Positions 7,676 to 15,905 of a DNA stretch of 34,151 nt are shown here, piece after piece. The number at the start of each line of letters is the position of its first letter. Position 1 is the stretch's first letter. Under the pieces are notes generated by a model. The model saw only the letters and a list, made by a program, of their open reading frames with translations, had not been told where the DNA came from and searched no databases. Origin of the DNA: an uncultured Actinomycetes bacterium. Lineage in GTDB: Bacteria; Actinomycetota; Acidimicrobiia; Acidimicrobiales; SZUA-35. The stretch lies in contig CADEDH010000033.1 in NCBI GenBank assembly GCA_902826025.1, positions 34,907-69,057 of the forward strand. Direction: 5' to 3'. Made by a program: the position numbers and the translations under genes.

Positions 7676-8482
7676 TCAGCCGGTGAAGGCGGGGCTGGCC
7701 GTGGTGGCCAGGGCCGACGGCGCCTGGGGCAGTTGGCCCGGCACCTGCCGGGCCCCAAGGACACGGGGTGTGCCGGTGGTGGCGCCGGCCGACGGCGGCG
7801 GGCTGGCGCTGGCCGGGCTGGTGGTGCTCGACGTGGTCACACCCCCCACCTCGGGCCCCCCGGTCGGCTGCCCGGTCGACGAGGTGGTCTCGCCGGCCAC
7901 GGCGGGCGTGGCGGGGGTGCTCTCGCCGGTGAGCGGGGCGCTGACGGTGGGCCCGGTGGCGGGCACCCCGTCCAGCGTGGTGGTGGTCTGCTGGGCCGGG
8001 GCCACCGTGGGCAACAGCTGCTCGGGGGTGCACTCGAAGCTGGCGGTGAACCCGAGGCTGGTGGAGCCGTCGGGCCCGATCGTCACCTGGATCAGGATCT
8101 CGGGGCCCAACGTCACCCGGTGGGTGTCGACCACCCGGCCGTCGGCGGAGTCTTCCACCCCCTGGATGACCGAGGTGACACCCCCGGTGGTCACGCTGAC
8201 GTCGGTGCCGGGGTGAATCGACGACTGGTTCTGGGTGATCACCCGCAGGTCGCACGGCTGGCCCAGCAAGCTGGCCGGCACCGGCATGTCGGCCACCGTG
8301 TGAACCGTTCCCGGGTCGTCGAAGATGACCGTGGTGGGCCGGATGATGATCTCCTCCCCTTCGGCTCCGGCCGGCCCGGCCAAGGCGGCGCTGAGTACGA
8401 CGGCGAGGGCGGGGGCGGTGGCCACCACGGTGGGAGACCGGAGAGGGCGCGCCAAGCGCGAAGGTGGAATGCGGCGGGACAT
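7676..8482 (-). CDS. Exported Thr/Ser/Pro-rich hypothetical protein
   Basis: A 268-residue secreted protein. Residues 1-40 form a signal peptide with a basic start (SRR...RLARPLR) and a likely cleavage after AGA at 40. A beta-rich folded part follows (about 45-155) with two cysteines, C77 and C151, that could form a disulfide. The last ~110 residues are low-complexity Thr/Ser/Pro/Ala, as in cell-wall-spanning or glycosylated stalks. There is no C-terminal membrane anchor or sortase motif. An in-frame ATG 36 bases upstream exists, but the start at 8482 is preferred: the signal begins there and TAGGTT lies seven bases before it. It precedes the L,D-transpeptidase by 11 bp. Function unknown. Confidence 0.8.
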   Translation of the reverse strand: MSRRIPPSRLARPLRSPTVVATAPALAVVLSAALAGPAGAEGEEIIIRPTTVIFDDPGTVHTVADMPVPASLLGQPCDLRVITQNQSSIHPGTDVSVTTGGVTSVIQGVEDSADGRVVDTHRVTLGPEILIQVTIGPDGSTSLGFTASFECTPEQLLPTVAPAQQTTTTLDGVPATGPTVSAPLTGESTPATPAVAGETTSSTGQPTGGPEVGGVTTSSTTSPASASPPPSAGATTGTPRVLGARQVPGQLPQAPSALATTASPAFTG

Positions 8483-8489
8483 GAAGGGG

Positions 8490-8495
8490 AACCTA
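8490..8495 (-). promoter_or_regulatory. -10 element, leaderless start of exported protein
   Basis: TAGGTT lies seven bases before the ATG at 8482, with no ribosome binding site in between. This supports the shorter of two possible starts. Confidence 0.5.
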
Positions 8496-8558
8496 TCAGC
8501 TGATCGGGTGAGCGCCATCGATCGACGCCCCCCGGTTGCGACCGCCGGCCAAAACTGC

Positions 8559-8590
8559 GGGAACCCAGCTCCCGTAGGCGCTGGGTTCCC
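8559..8590 (-). terminator. Rho-independent terminator of the coxSLM operon
   Basis: A perfect 11-bp inverted repeat, gggaacccagc / gctgggttccc, with a 10-nt loop. On the minus strand the stem is followed within three bases by TTTT. It stands 36 bp after the stop of the FAD subunit gene. Confidence 0.75.
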
Positions 8591-8626
8591 ACTATTTGAT
8601 CGCGTTTCAGCTGGTGGCGGGCACCG

Positions 8627-9448
8627 TCAGGCCATCTCGGCCAGTGCCCGACCGACCAGTACCTGAGCCAGATGGGTGCGGTACTCGGCGTCGCCGTTGA
8701 GGTCGTCCGGGGGCTCCGTGCCCTCGGCGGCCCGGGCCGCGGCGTCGGCCGCCGAGGCCCCTGAAGCCAGGGCGCTCTGCACGGCGGCGGCCACCATCGG
8801 GGTCTGGCCCATGTTGATCAGGGCGACCCCCGTGCCGGCGCCGTTGCCGCAGGCGGCCACCCCCACGATGGCCCAGTCCTGGGCCCGCCGGTTGAACTTC
8901 TGGAACGACCACCGGGCATCGGGCACCTTGGGCACCCGGACCTCGGTCAGCAGCTCGTCGGGGGCCAGCGCCGTCTCCAGAAAGCCGGTGAACAGCTCGG
9001 CGGCGGGGATCACCCGCTCCCCGCCCGGCCCCCGGGCCACCACCGACCCGCCCAGGGCGAGCAGGGCGGCCGGCAGGTCGGAGGCAGGGTCGCCGTGGGC
9101 CAGCGAGCCCCCGATCGTGCCCCGGTGCCGGACCTGGGGATCACCCACCTGGCCGGCCACGTGGGCCAGCAGCCCGGCCTGGGACCGCACCATGTCGCTG
9201 GTCTCCACGTCGCAGTGGCGGGTGAGGGCGCCGATGGCGAGGTGGTCGCCGCCGTCGCGCACATAGCTCAGGCCCGATAGCCGGCTGATGTCCACCACCA
9301 CCGCCGGGGTGGCCAGCCGGAACCGCATGAGCGGGATCAGGCTGTGGCCGCCGGCCATCAGCTTGGCCTCGTCGCCGTGCTCGGTGAGGGCGGCGATGGC
9401 GGCCTCGGCCGATGCCGCCTCCACGTAGTCGAACGATGCGGGGATCAC
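8627..9448 (-). CDS. coxM: CoxM-type FAD-binding subunit of molybdenum hydroxylase
   Basis: A 273-residue subunit of a xanthine-dehydrogenase/CO-dehydrogenase family complex. It carries both FAD motifs of the family: AGGHS at 32-36 (in MAGGHSLIPLMRFR) and TIGGSLAHGDPASD at 111-124. It passes electrons from the iron-sulfur subunit to FAD and on to the acceptor. The GTG start overlaps the large-subunit stop as GTGA and has GGAGG nine bases upstream inside the previous gene, so translation is coupled. It is the last gene of an S-L-M operon and is followed by a terminator. The symbol denotes the family only; the real substrate need not be CO. Confidence 0.93.
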   Translation of the reverse strand: MIPASFDYVEAASAEAAIAALTEHGDEAKLMAGGHSLIPLMRFRLATPAVVVDISRLSGLSYVRDGGDHLAIGALTRHCDVETSDMVRSQAGLLAHVAGQVGDPQVRHRGTIGGSLAHGDPASDLPAALLALGGSVVARGPGGERVIPAAELFTGFLETALAPDELLTEVRVPKVPDARWSFQKFNRRAQDWAIVGVAACGNGAGTGVALINMGQTPMVAAAVQSALASGASAADAAARAAEGTEPPDDLNGDAEYRTHLAQVLVGRALAEMA

Positions 9449-11805
9449 TGCTTCGCCTCCTGGATGGCCTTCCACACCCGGCGCGGGGTCGCCGGCATCT
9501 CGATGTCGGTGATGCCGTGCGGGCTGAGGGCGTCGCACACGGCGTTGATCACGGCGGCGGCCGAGCCGATCGTGCCGGCCTCGCCAACGCCCTTGACCCC
9601 CAGCGGGTTGGCCGGGCTGGGGGTGACGGTGAACGCCGTCTCGAAGCTCGGCATCTCGGCCGCCGACGGCACGAGGTAATCGAGCAGCGAGGGGTTGCGC
9701 AGGTTGCCGTCGGCGTCCCACGCCGCGTCCTCCCACAGGGCCTGGGCCACGCCCTGCACGATGCCGCCGTGGATCTGGCCCTCCACGATGAGTGGGTTGA
9801 TCTGGTTGCCGCAGTCGTCGACGGCCACGTAGCGCAGCAGATCGACCTGGCCCGTCGTCTCGTCCACCTCCACCACGGCCACGTGGGTGCCGAAGGGGAA
9901 GGCGAAGTTCGACGGGTCGAACGTCATCTGCTCCTGCAGGTTCGGCTCCATCCCGTCGGGCAGGTTGTGGGCCAGGAAGGCGCCGAAGGCGATGGCCTGG
10001 ATCGGCATCGTCTTGTCGGGCGAGCCCTTCACGGTGAAGGCGCCCTCGGCGAACTCCAGGTCCTCGGGGTTGGCCTCCATCTGGTGGGCGGCGATCAGGC
10101 GGGCCTTGTCGATCACCTTGTCGCAGGCCATGGAGATGGCCACACCGCCAACGGCCAGCGAGCGCGAGCCGTAGGTGTCGAGCCCGAGGGGGCTGATGGC
10201 GGTGTCGCTGTGGAGGACGGTGACGTCGGCCGGGTCGATGCCCAGCTTGTCGGCCACGATCATCGACCACGACGTCTCGTGGCCCTGGCCGTGGGGGGTG
10301 GATCCCGACACCACCTCCGCCTTGCCCGTGGGCAGGAGGCGGACCACGGCGTGCTCCCAGCCGCCGGAGCCGAAGCCCAGGCCGCCCAGGGCCCGGCTGG
10401 GGGCCAGGCCGCAGATCTCCACATAGGTGCACAGCCCGATGCCCAGTTGCTTCGAGTCGCCGGCGGCCCGGCGCCGGGCCTGCTCGGCCCGCAGGTCGCC
10501 GTAGCCGGCCTTGTCCAGGGCCAGGTCGAGGCTGGGGCCGTAGTGGCCGGAGTCGAACACCAGGGTGGAGGGGACGGCCAGGTTCTCGAACTTCTCCCCG
10601 CCGGCCAGGTAGTTGCGGCGGCGGATCTCGTCGGGCCCCACCCCCACCTTGCCCGCCAGTATGTCCATGGCCCGTTCGATGGCGTAGCTGGCCTCGGGTC
10701 GGCCGGCGCCCCGGTAGGCGTCGGTGGGGGTCATGTTGGTGAACCAGCCGTCGCAGGTGAAGCCGAAGGCGGGCACGTCGTAGACGCCGGTGTAGAGGAA
10801 GCTGCCGAGCAGGGGGACGCCGGGGGTGACCAGCATCATGTAGGCCCCCATGTCGGCGTCGAGGTGGACCCGGACGCCGAGAAGCTTGCCGTCGGCGTCG
10901 GCCGCCAACTCGATGCGCTGGAGCTGGCCCCGGCCCTGGTGGGTGGAGAACGCCGCCTCAGACCGGGTCTCGGTCCAGCGGACGGGGCGGCCCAACTTGT
11001 TCGCCAGCACCAGGGCCAGAGACTCGTCGGGGTTGATGTTGAGCTTGGCCCCGAAGCCGCCGCCCACGGCCGGAGCCACGGCCCGGATCTTCGACTCGGA
11101 GATGCCGGTGGTGGCGGCCAGCAGGATCTTGAGGAAGTGGGGCACCTGGCTGGAGGAGTAGATGGTCACGTCGCCCCCGGCCACGCCGGGCACGGCCAGC
11201 ACGCCCCGGGGCTCCATGGGCACCGGGATCAGGCGCTGCTGGGTGAACTCGGCCGTCACGTGGTGGGTGGCGGCGGCGAAGGCGGCATCGAGGGCGGCCG
11301 GGTCGGGCACCAGGGCCCAGGTGTAGGACTTGTTGGAGGCCAGCTCGCTGTGGGCCTTGGCCCCGTCGGTGCGGGCCTCGGCGATGGAGGCCACGGCGGG
11401 CAGTGGCCCGTAGCTGACCTCCACCTGCTCGGCGGCGTCGGCCGCCCGGGCCCGGGTGTCGGCCAGGACCACGGCGATGATCTCGCCCACGTGGTGGACC
11501 TCGCCGGTGGCCACCGGGTAGTGGGGCGGGTTGACCATGTCGGGGGTGACGGGCCAGGCGCAGGGCAGCGGGGCGGCCCACAGGCCCATGTCCATCAGCT
11601 GGGCCCCGGTGTACACGGCGTGGACGCCGGGCATGCCGGCGGCGGCCGAGGTGTCGACGCCGTCGATCGTGGCGTGGGCCATGGTGGAGCGCACCATGCC
11701 CATCCACAGCTCGCCGACGGCGTGGATGTCGTCCACGTACTTGCCCTCGCCGGTGAGCAGCTTGGGGTCTTCCTTGCGCTTGAGCGGGGTGCCGATCACG
11801 GTCAT
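9445..11805 (-). CDS. coxL: CoxL-like molybdopterin-binding large subunit (form II)
   Basis: The 786-residue catalytic subunit of an aerobic-type CO dehydrogenase/xanthine dehydrogenase family enzyme. GGGFGAK (248-254) is a cofactor-binding loop. AYRGAGR at 363-369 is the form II active-site signature, whereas true CO-oxidising form I enzymes have AYRCSFR. GVGEAG near 739-744 holds the expected catalytic Glu742. The gene order small-large-medium also matches form II. It therefore probably hydroxylates an unidentified organic compound, and CO oxidation should not be assumed. The ATG at 11805 overlaps the small-subunit stop as ATGA. No CoxD/CoxF maturation genes are in the window. Confidence 0.95.
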   Translation of the reverse strand: MTVIGTPLKRKEDPKLLTGEGKYVDDIHAVGELWMGMVRSTMAHATIDGVDTSAAAGMPGVHAVYTGAQLMDMGLWAAPLPCAWPVTPDMVNPPHYPVATGEVHHVGEIIAVVLADTRARAADAAEQVEVSYGPLPAVASIAEARTDGAKAHSELASNKSYTWALVPDPAALDAAFAAATHHVTAEFTQQRLIPVPMEPRGVLAVPGVAGGDVTIYSSSQVPHFLKILLAATTGISESKIRAVAPAVGGGFGAKLNINPDESLALVLANKLGRPVRWTETRSEAAFSTHQGRGQLQRIELAADADGKLLGVRVHLDADMGAYMMLVTPGVPLLGSFLYTGVYDVPAFGFTCDGWFTNMTPTDAYRGAGRPEASYAIERAMDILAGKVGVGPDEIRRRNYLAGGEKFENLAVPSTLVFDSGHYGPSLDLALDKAGYGDLRAEQARRRAAGDSKQLGIGLCTYVEICGLAPSRALGGLGFGSGGWEHAVVRLLPTGKAEVVSGSTPHGQGHETSWSMIVADKLGIDPADVTVLHSDTAISPLGLDTYGSRSLAVGGVAISMACDKVIDKARLIAAHQMEANPEDLEFAEGAFTVKGSPDKTMPIQAIAFGAFLAHNLPDGMEPNLQEQMTFDPSNFAFPFGTHVAVVEVDETTGQVDLLRYVAVDDCGNQINPLIVEGQIHGGIVQGVAQALWEDAAWDADGNLRNPSLLDYLVPSAAEMPSFETAFTVTPSPANPLGVKGVGEAGTIGSAAAVINAVCDALSPHGITDIEMPATPRRVWKAIQEAKQ

Positions 11806-12305
11806 GCCGTCACCCCGCTCTTCGACGCCCGGGCCTGCCAGAAGGCGGCGTCGTGCTCGGCCGTGTGGAGCACGGCCTTGACGATGTTGTGGTAGCCGGT
11901 GCAGCGACAGAGGTTGCCCTCCAGGCCCTCCCGCACCTCGGCCTCGGTTGGCCGCGGGTTGTCGGCCAGCAGCGAGGTGGCGGCCAGCACCATGCCCGGC
12001 GTGCAGTAGCCGCACTGGAGGCCGTGGCACTCCATGAAGGCCTGCTGCATGGGGTGCAGGGCGGTGCCGTCGGCCAGACCCTCGATCGTGGTGACGTCGG
12101 CCCCCCGGACCTGGGCGGCCAGGATCGTGCACGACTTCACCGACTCACCGTTCAGGAGCACGGTGCAGGCCCCGCACGACGAGGTGTCGCAGCCGACGTT
12201 GGTGCCGGTGAGCCCGACGGCGTCGCGCAGGTAGTAGACGAGGAGGGTTCTCGCTTCGACGTCAGCCGAGCGGTCCTGCCCGTTGACGGTCATGTCCACT
12301 TGCAT
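11802..12305 (-). CDS. coxS: CoxS-type 2Fe-2S subunit of molybdenum hydroxylase
   Basis: A 167-residue iron-sulfur subunit. The plant-ferredoxin-type cluster uses Cys39, Cys44, Cys47 and Cys59. The second, helical-domain cluster uses Cys98, Cys101, Cys133 and Cys135 (CGYC and CRC). It relays electrons from the molybdenum site to FAD. The start at 12305 is chosen because AAGGAG lies five bases upstream; an in-frame start 45 bases earlier has no such support. It is the first gene of the operon, divergent from the AIM24-family gene across a 149-bp gap that must hold both promoters. Confidence 0.95.
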   Translation of the reverse strand: MQVDMTVNGQDRSADVEARTLLVYYLRDAVGLTGTNVGCDTSSCGACTVLLNGESVKSCTILAAQVRGADVTTIEGLADGTALHPMQQAFMECHGLQCGYCTPGMVLAATSLLADNPRPTEAEVREGLEGNLCRCTGYHNIVKAVLHTAEHDAAFWQARASKSGVTA

Positions 12306-12442
12306 CGTGGCTCCTTGTTCCAGACGTGTGACTCTTCGCTGAGCGCCCACGACTCTGCCACAACGAGCGGGGGCCGTGCTCGCAGGTCAGGCGGTGGGGG
12401 CGACGGGACGGCCGATGCCCGATCGGCCGGGGTCGGGCCCGG

Positions 12443-12448
12443 TATTCT
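12443..12448 (+). promoter_or_regulatory. -10 element, leaderless start of AIM24-family gene
   Basis: TATTCT, close to the consensus TATAAT, ends six bases before the ATG at 12455. There is no Shine-Dalgarno sequence. This is one of the clearest leaderless starts in the window. Confidence 0.6.
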
Positions 12449-12454
12449 CGGTCC

Positions 12455-13198
12455 ATGGAAGTTACGATCCGCCAACAACCAGCGTTCGCCGTGGCCCGGC
12501 TGATGATGGGCCCCAACGAGCGGGTCCGGGCCGAGTCCGGCGCCCTCATGGCCACCATCCCCACCGTGGCCGTGGAGGCCCGGGCCGAGGGGGGCATCCT
12601 CAAGTCGCTCAAGCGGGCCGCCCTGGGCGGGGAGTCGTTCTTCATCACCAGCTACACCGCACCCCCCGAGGGCGGCTGGATCGACGTGGCCGCCTTCCTC
12701 CCCGGCGACCTGAACGTGGTGGAGGTGCAGCCCGGCCAGGCCTGGTTCGTGCAGAAGGGCTCGTGGCTGGCCAGCGCCGACACCGTCACCATGGACACCA
12801 AGTGGGGCGGGTTCAAGAACCTGTTCGGCTCCGAGGGTGGGTTCATCCTGCGGGCCGAAGGTCAGGGCCCGATGGTGGTGTCGGCCTACGGGGCGGTGGA
12901 GGCGTGGGATCTCCAGCCGGGCCAGACCGTCACCCTCGACACCGGCCACATGGTGGCCTACACCGAGGGCATGGGCATGCAGCTCCGCAAGGTGACGGGC
13001 GGCCTGGTGCAGACGTTCAAGAGCGGGGAGGGTCTGGTGTTCGACTTCACCGGCCCCGGTCGGCTGCTGATCCAGACCCGCAACCCCACCGAGTTCCTGG
13101 GCTTCATCCAGGCCGCGGTGGGCACCGGCAACTCGGGTTCCACCGGTAGTGCCGCCCTGGGCGGCGCCGCGCTGGGCGGCCTGTTCGGCCGGGATTAG
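12455..13198 (+). CDS. AIM24 / TIGR00266 family protein
   Basis: A 247-residue protein of the AIM24 family, widespread in bacteria and related to a yeast mitochondrial inner-membrane biogenesis protein. The beta-rich body has the family features near ESGALMATIP (27-36), SFFITSYTA (about 65-73) and PGDLNVVEVQPG (about 87-98). The C-terminus is a Gly/Ala/Ser-rich tail (from about 225) ending in LGGLFGRD. No signal peptide or membrane helix is present. Its molecular role in bacteria is not settled. It is a single gene, divergent from coxSLM and convergent with the PNPOx-fold gene, with a hairpin at its 3' end. Confidence 0.88.
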   Translation: MEVTIRQQPAFAVARLMMGPNERVRAESGALMATIPTVAVEARAEGGILKSLKRAALGGESFFITSYTAPPEGGWIDVAAFLPGDLNVVEVQPGQAWFVQKGSWLASADTVTMDTKWGGFKNLFGSEGGFILRAEGQGPMVVSAYGAVEAWDLQPGQTVTLDTGHMVAYTEGMGMQLRKVTGGLVQTFKSGEGLVFDFTGPGRLLIQTRNPTEFLGFIQAAVGTGNSGSTGSAALGGAALGGLFGRD

Positions 13199-13220
13199 CC
13201 CGGCCAACCACACCCGTCTG

Positions 13221-13269
13221 CGATCTGTGGCGCCAGCGCGCAAAATGCAGCGCCGGGCGCCACAGATCG
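13221..13269. terminator. Hairpin between convergent genes, likely bidirectional terminator
   Basis: Perfect 14-bp arms, cgatctgtggcgcc and its complement, enclose a 21-nt loop. It fills the gap between the AIM24-family stop (13198) and the PNPOx-fold stop (13271). There is no T-tract, so it may act through structure alone. Confidence 0.5.
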
Positions 13270-13270
13270 G

Positions 13271-13774
13271 CTACTCGGGCGGGGTCAGGGTCTGTGTCCG
13301 GGCCTGGTGCTCGCGGTCGGCCCGCTTGCCCCGGTAGACCCGCATGTCGATGGCCCGCCACACCTCGGGGGTGAGGCGGATCAGGATGCGGGGTTCGGTC
13401 ATCATGTTGGCCACGAAGGCGTCGACCGCCGCTGCGTTGGCCGGATCGTGGCGGCCGATGTACTTCTCGGCCAACCGCCGGCTCATCGGTGCGATGTCGA
13501 AGCCGGGTGGCGCCAGCACCTCGGCCGAGCCGTCGATCCCGATGTGGCCCGCCACCGGGGCCAGGGCCTCCACGCAGAGCGAGACCCGGGGGTCGGCCAT
13601 GATCTGGCGGCACCACACCCGCGACACGGTGCCCGAGATCCACACGTGGGTGCCGTCCCACAGGTGCCACACCGGCACGGTGTAGGGGCGGCCATCGCGG
13701 CGGAGGCTGGCGATCACGCCCACGTGGGGCTCGGCCAGGAATGACTCGGTGTCCTCGGCGCTCATACGGGGCAT
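13271..13774 (-). CDS. PNPOx-fold flavin- or F420-dependent protein
   Basis: A 167-residue split-barrel protein of the pyridoxamine-phosphate-oxidase-like superfamily. The N-terminus has the typical opening FLAEPHVGVIASLRRDGRPY and then VPVWHLWDG (about 34-42). The central RVSLCVEAL strand and the following region are also family-like. Relatives bind FMN or F420 and reduce or oxidise diverse substrates; actinobacterial members often use F420. It has no signal peptide. The ATG at 13774 has TAGGCT seven bases upstream and no ribosome binding site, pointing to leaderless translation. A second ATG three codons downstream is possible. The exact reaction is unknown. Confidence 0.85.
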   Translation of the reverse strand: MPRMSAEDTESFLAEPHVGVIASLRRDGRPYTVPVWHLWDGTHVWISGTVSRVWCRQIMADPRVSLCVEALAPVAGHIGIDGSAEVLAPPGFDIAPMSRRLAEKYIGRHDPANAAAVDAFVANMMTEPRILIRLTPEVWRAIDMRVYRGKRADREHQARTQTLTPPE

Positions 13775-13781
13775 GGGCCGG

Positions 13782-13787
13782 AGCCTA
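13782..13787 (-). promoter_or_regulatory. -10 element, leaderless start of PNPOx-fold gene
   Basis: TAGGCT ends seven bases before the ATG at 13774. It borders the long palindrome that starts at 13797, so the palindrome covers the presumed -35 region. Confidence 0.45.
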
Positions 13788-13796
13788 GGTCGCCGG

Positions 13797-13910
13797 CCAA
13801 CTGCGCGACGAGAATCGCGCCCCGCCGCCGATCTGCGTCACGTTCTCCACGAGTTCCGTAGATCTCGCGACGCAGTTCGGTCGGAGGGCGCGGTTCCGTC
13901 GCGCAGTTGG
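13797..13910. repeat. 114-bp extended palindrome (MITE-like or regulatory)
   Basis: The ends are a perfect 14-bp inverted repeat (ccaactgcgcgacg at 13797-13810, complement at 13897-13910). Moving inward, the next 28 bases on each side pair at 22 of 28 positions, leaving a small centre. The whole stretch could fold into one long imperfect hairpin. It fills most of the gap between the divergent PNPOx-fold and ABC-exporter genes. It may be a non-coding mobile element or a remnant of one; no transposase is present. Confidence 0.55.
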
Positions 13911-13943
13911 GCGGGCTGTTGTCGGCGGGCGGGCTGACGGAAA

Positions 13944-13958
13944 CCCCCGGACCGGGGG
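13944..13958. promoter_or_regulatory. Palindrome at the -35 position of the ABC operon
   Basis: cccccggaccggggg is a perfect palindrome around a single central base. Its centre lies about 21 bp upstream of the start of the -10 hexamer (13972), where the -35 box should be. It is a plausible operator for a dimeric regulator of the exporter. Confidence 0.35.
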
Positions 13959-13971
13959 CGGAGCGGGTCGT

Positions 13972-13977
13972 CATACT
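13972..13977 (+). promoter_or_regulatory. -10 element, leaderless start of ABC exporter operon
   Basis: CATACT ends six bases before the ATG at 13984; it keeps the key A at position 2 and T at position 6. No ribosome binding site is seen. Confidence 0.45.
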
Positions 13978-13983
13978 GGGACG

Positions 13984-15078
13984 ATGACGGCCTCTCCCTC
14001 CGCCTCGTCCCCCGTTCAGCGCGCACCGGGCCCGGCTCCGGCCGCCAACGCCGTGATCGCAGTGGACGACATGCGCCGCACGTTCACCACCGGCCGGCGG
14101 CGCCGCCGCCGCACGATCGAGGCGGTGCGAGGGATCACGTTCACCGTGGCCCGGGGGGAACGGCTGGCCTTCATCGGACCCAACGGTGCCGGCAAGTCGA
14201 CCTCGATCAAGATGCTCACCGGCCTCCTGCGCCCGTCGGCTGGCTCGGTCCGGGTGCTGGGCCTCGAACCCTGGAGCCAGCGCCGGGCCCTCAGCCGCCG
14301 GATCGGCACCCTGTTCGGCCAGCGATCGCTGCTGTGGCCCGAGCTGCCGGCCCGCACGTCGCTGGCCACGCTGGGCGCCATCCACGGGCTCGACCGGCCC
14401 GGGCTGGGCCGGCGGATCACCGAGCTGGGTGAGCTGCTGGAGGCGACCGAGCTGCTCGACCGTCCGGTGCGCACTCTGTCGCTGGGCCAGCGCATGCGGT
14501 GCGAGCTGGCTGCCGCCCTTCTCCACCGGCCCGACCTGCTGTTCCTCGACGAGCCGACTATCGGCCTCGACCTGCTGGCCAAGCAGCGGTTCCGCGAGGT
14601 GCTCGTGCGCCTCAACACCGAACACAGCACCACCGTGTTCCTCACGAGCCACGACGTGGCCGACATCGAGCACGTGGCCGAACGGGCGGTCATCGTCAAC
14701 CACGGCACTGTGATCCACGATTCCCCCGTCGCCTCCCTCCGCCGCACGCTGCTCACCACCAAGCGGATCGAGGTCGGCCTGGCCCGGGCGCAGACGGTGG
14801 CCGACGTCCGGGCCGCGCTGGGTCCTGACATCGGTCCCGTGATGGCACTGGGCGACCGGCCGGCCGACGACGGGATGCCGGTGGACGGGATCGCTATCGG
14901 CGTCGACACCCGCCGTCAGGCCATCGGGGCCGTGCTCGACCGGGTCCTGCGACATCTGGCGGTGGCCGACGTCTCGGTCGCCGACCCGCCGTTGGAGGCC
15001 GTGATCGGCGAGATCTACACCCGGCCGGCCGCCACCGCGCCGGCCGTCGTCCAATCCCTCCGGGACGGTCCGTCGTGA
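13984..15078 (+). CDS. ABC-2 exporter ATP-binding protein
   Basis: A 364-residue ATPase with a complete nucleotide-binding domain: Walker A GPNGAGKST (65-73), signature LSLGQ (165-169), Walker B LLFLDEPT (185-192), and an H-loop LTSHD at about 221-225. A C-terminal ~100-residue extension follows, as in exporters of the drug/daunorubicin type. It powers the two permeases encoded directly after it (stop/start overlap GTGA). The likely role is export of a drug, lipid or polysaccharide-like compound; the substrate is unknown. The first ~25 residues are a disordered Ala/Pro/Ser stretch, so a later start is conceivable, but the leaderless promoter supports this ATG. Confidence 0.93.
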   Translation: MTASPSASSPVQRAPGPAPAANAVIAVDDMRRTFTTGRRRRRRTIEAVRGITFTVARGERLAFIGPNGAGKSTSIKMLTGLLRPSAGSVRVLGLEPWSQRRALSRRIGTLFGQRSLLWPELPARTSLATLGAIHGLDRPGLGRRITELGELLEATELLDRPVRTLSLGQRMRCELAAALLHRPDLLFLDEPTIGLDLLAKQRFREVLVRLNTEHSTTVFLTSHDVADIEHVAERAVIVNHGTVIHDSPVASLRRTLLTTKRIEVGLARAQTVADVRAALGPDIGPVMALGDRPADDGMPVDGIAIGVDTRRQAIGAVLDRVLRHLAVADVSVADPPLEAVIGEIYTRPAATAPAVVQSLRDGPS

Positions 15079-15905
15079 CGGCGCCGACGACCACCGACGG
15101 TCGGCCGAACCCCACCCGGGGGCTGGGTGCCATCTGGTTCCAGGTGGCCCATTCGGCCGCCAGCTCGGCCCGGCTCCAACCCGCTGCCCTGGTCCACACC
15201 GGGGTCCACTACCTGATCGTGGCGGTGGCCATCACCACGCTGTGGACCCGGGCCGCCGACGGCCACAGCGGCACCATCGTCGGCTACCGCGCCGGCGCCT
15301 TGGTGTGGTACCTGGCCGCCACCGAGGTCACGGCCATCGCTCCCCCGCTGCGGCTCATCGACCGGTTCGGGGCCGACGTGGCCTCCGGCCGGTTCGAGCT
15401 CGAGCTGCTACGCCCGGCTCCGGCGCTGTGGGTCCGGGTGGCGGCCGAGATCGGCACGTCACTCCCCCGCACCGCGGTGTGCGCCACCGTCGGCGCCGGC
15501 CTCGCGCTCGTGATCGGGGGTGCGCCCGAAACCCCGGTGGCGCTGGTTCTGGTCGGCCCGGCGCTCCTGCTCGGCGTGGCCCTCACGATCGTGGCCCAGC
15601 ACCTGCTGGCCGCCGCCACGTTCTGGCTGCTCGACTCCCGGACCAGCTGGTTCCTCTACCAGAAGCTCCAGTTCACCCTGGGGGGCCTCGTGCTGCCCCT
15701 CGAGGTCCTGCCGGGGTCGCTGGGCCGGATCGCCCGCCTCACCCCGTTCGCCGCCATGTCCTACGCCCCGGGACGGCTGGCCTCCGGCCATCTCGAGCCG
15801 GGGTGGCTGCTGGCCCAGGTCGCCTGGTTGGCCGTGCTGGGTCTGGTGACGGCCCGGGTGTTCGCCGCCGGCGAGCGCCATCTCGGCGACGGCGGTGCGT
15901 CGTGA
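15075..15905 (+). CDS. ABC-2 family permease, subunit 1
   Basis: A 276-residue membrane protein with about six hydrophobic helices. It resembles the ABC-2 permease family (PF06182-type) that occurs as pairs beside an ATPase of the kind encoded upstream. Helices are visible near residues 40-55, 75-90, 130-150, 155-178, 200-220 and 245-262. The GTG start overlaps the ATPase stop as GTGA, so translation is coupled. It should form a heterodimeric channel with the next gene product. Confidence 0.85.
   Translation: MTAPTTTDGRPNPTRGLGAIWFQVAHSAASSARLQPAALVHTGVHYLIVAVAITTLWTRAADGHSGTIVGYRAGALVWYLAATEVTAIAPPLRLIDRFGADVASGRFELELLRPAPALWVRVAAEIGTSLPRTAVCATVGAGLALVIGGAPETPVALVLVGPALLLGVALTIVAQHLLAAATFWLLDSRTSWFLYQKLQFTLGGLVLPLEVLPGSLGRIARLTPFAAMSYAPGRLASGHLEPGWLLAQVAWLAVLGLVTARVFAAGERHLGDGGAS

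Noticed and set aside
9412..11895. Long plus-strand open frame opposite coxL
   Set aside because: It is the complement of a conserved enzyme gene with full motifs; the composition is that of a GC-driven shadow frame.
13221..13910. Possible CRISPR-like or repeated array in the intergenic hairpins
   Set aside because: The hairpins share only short words such as cgatctg; there are no regularly spaced identical repeats.
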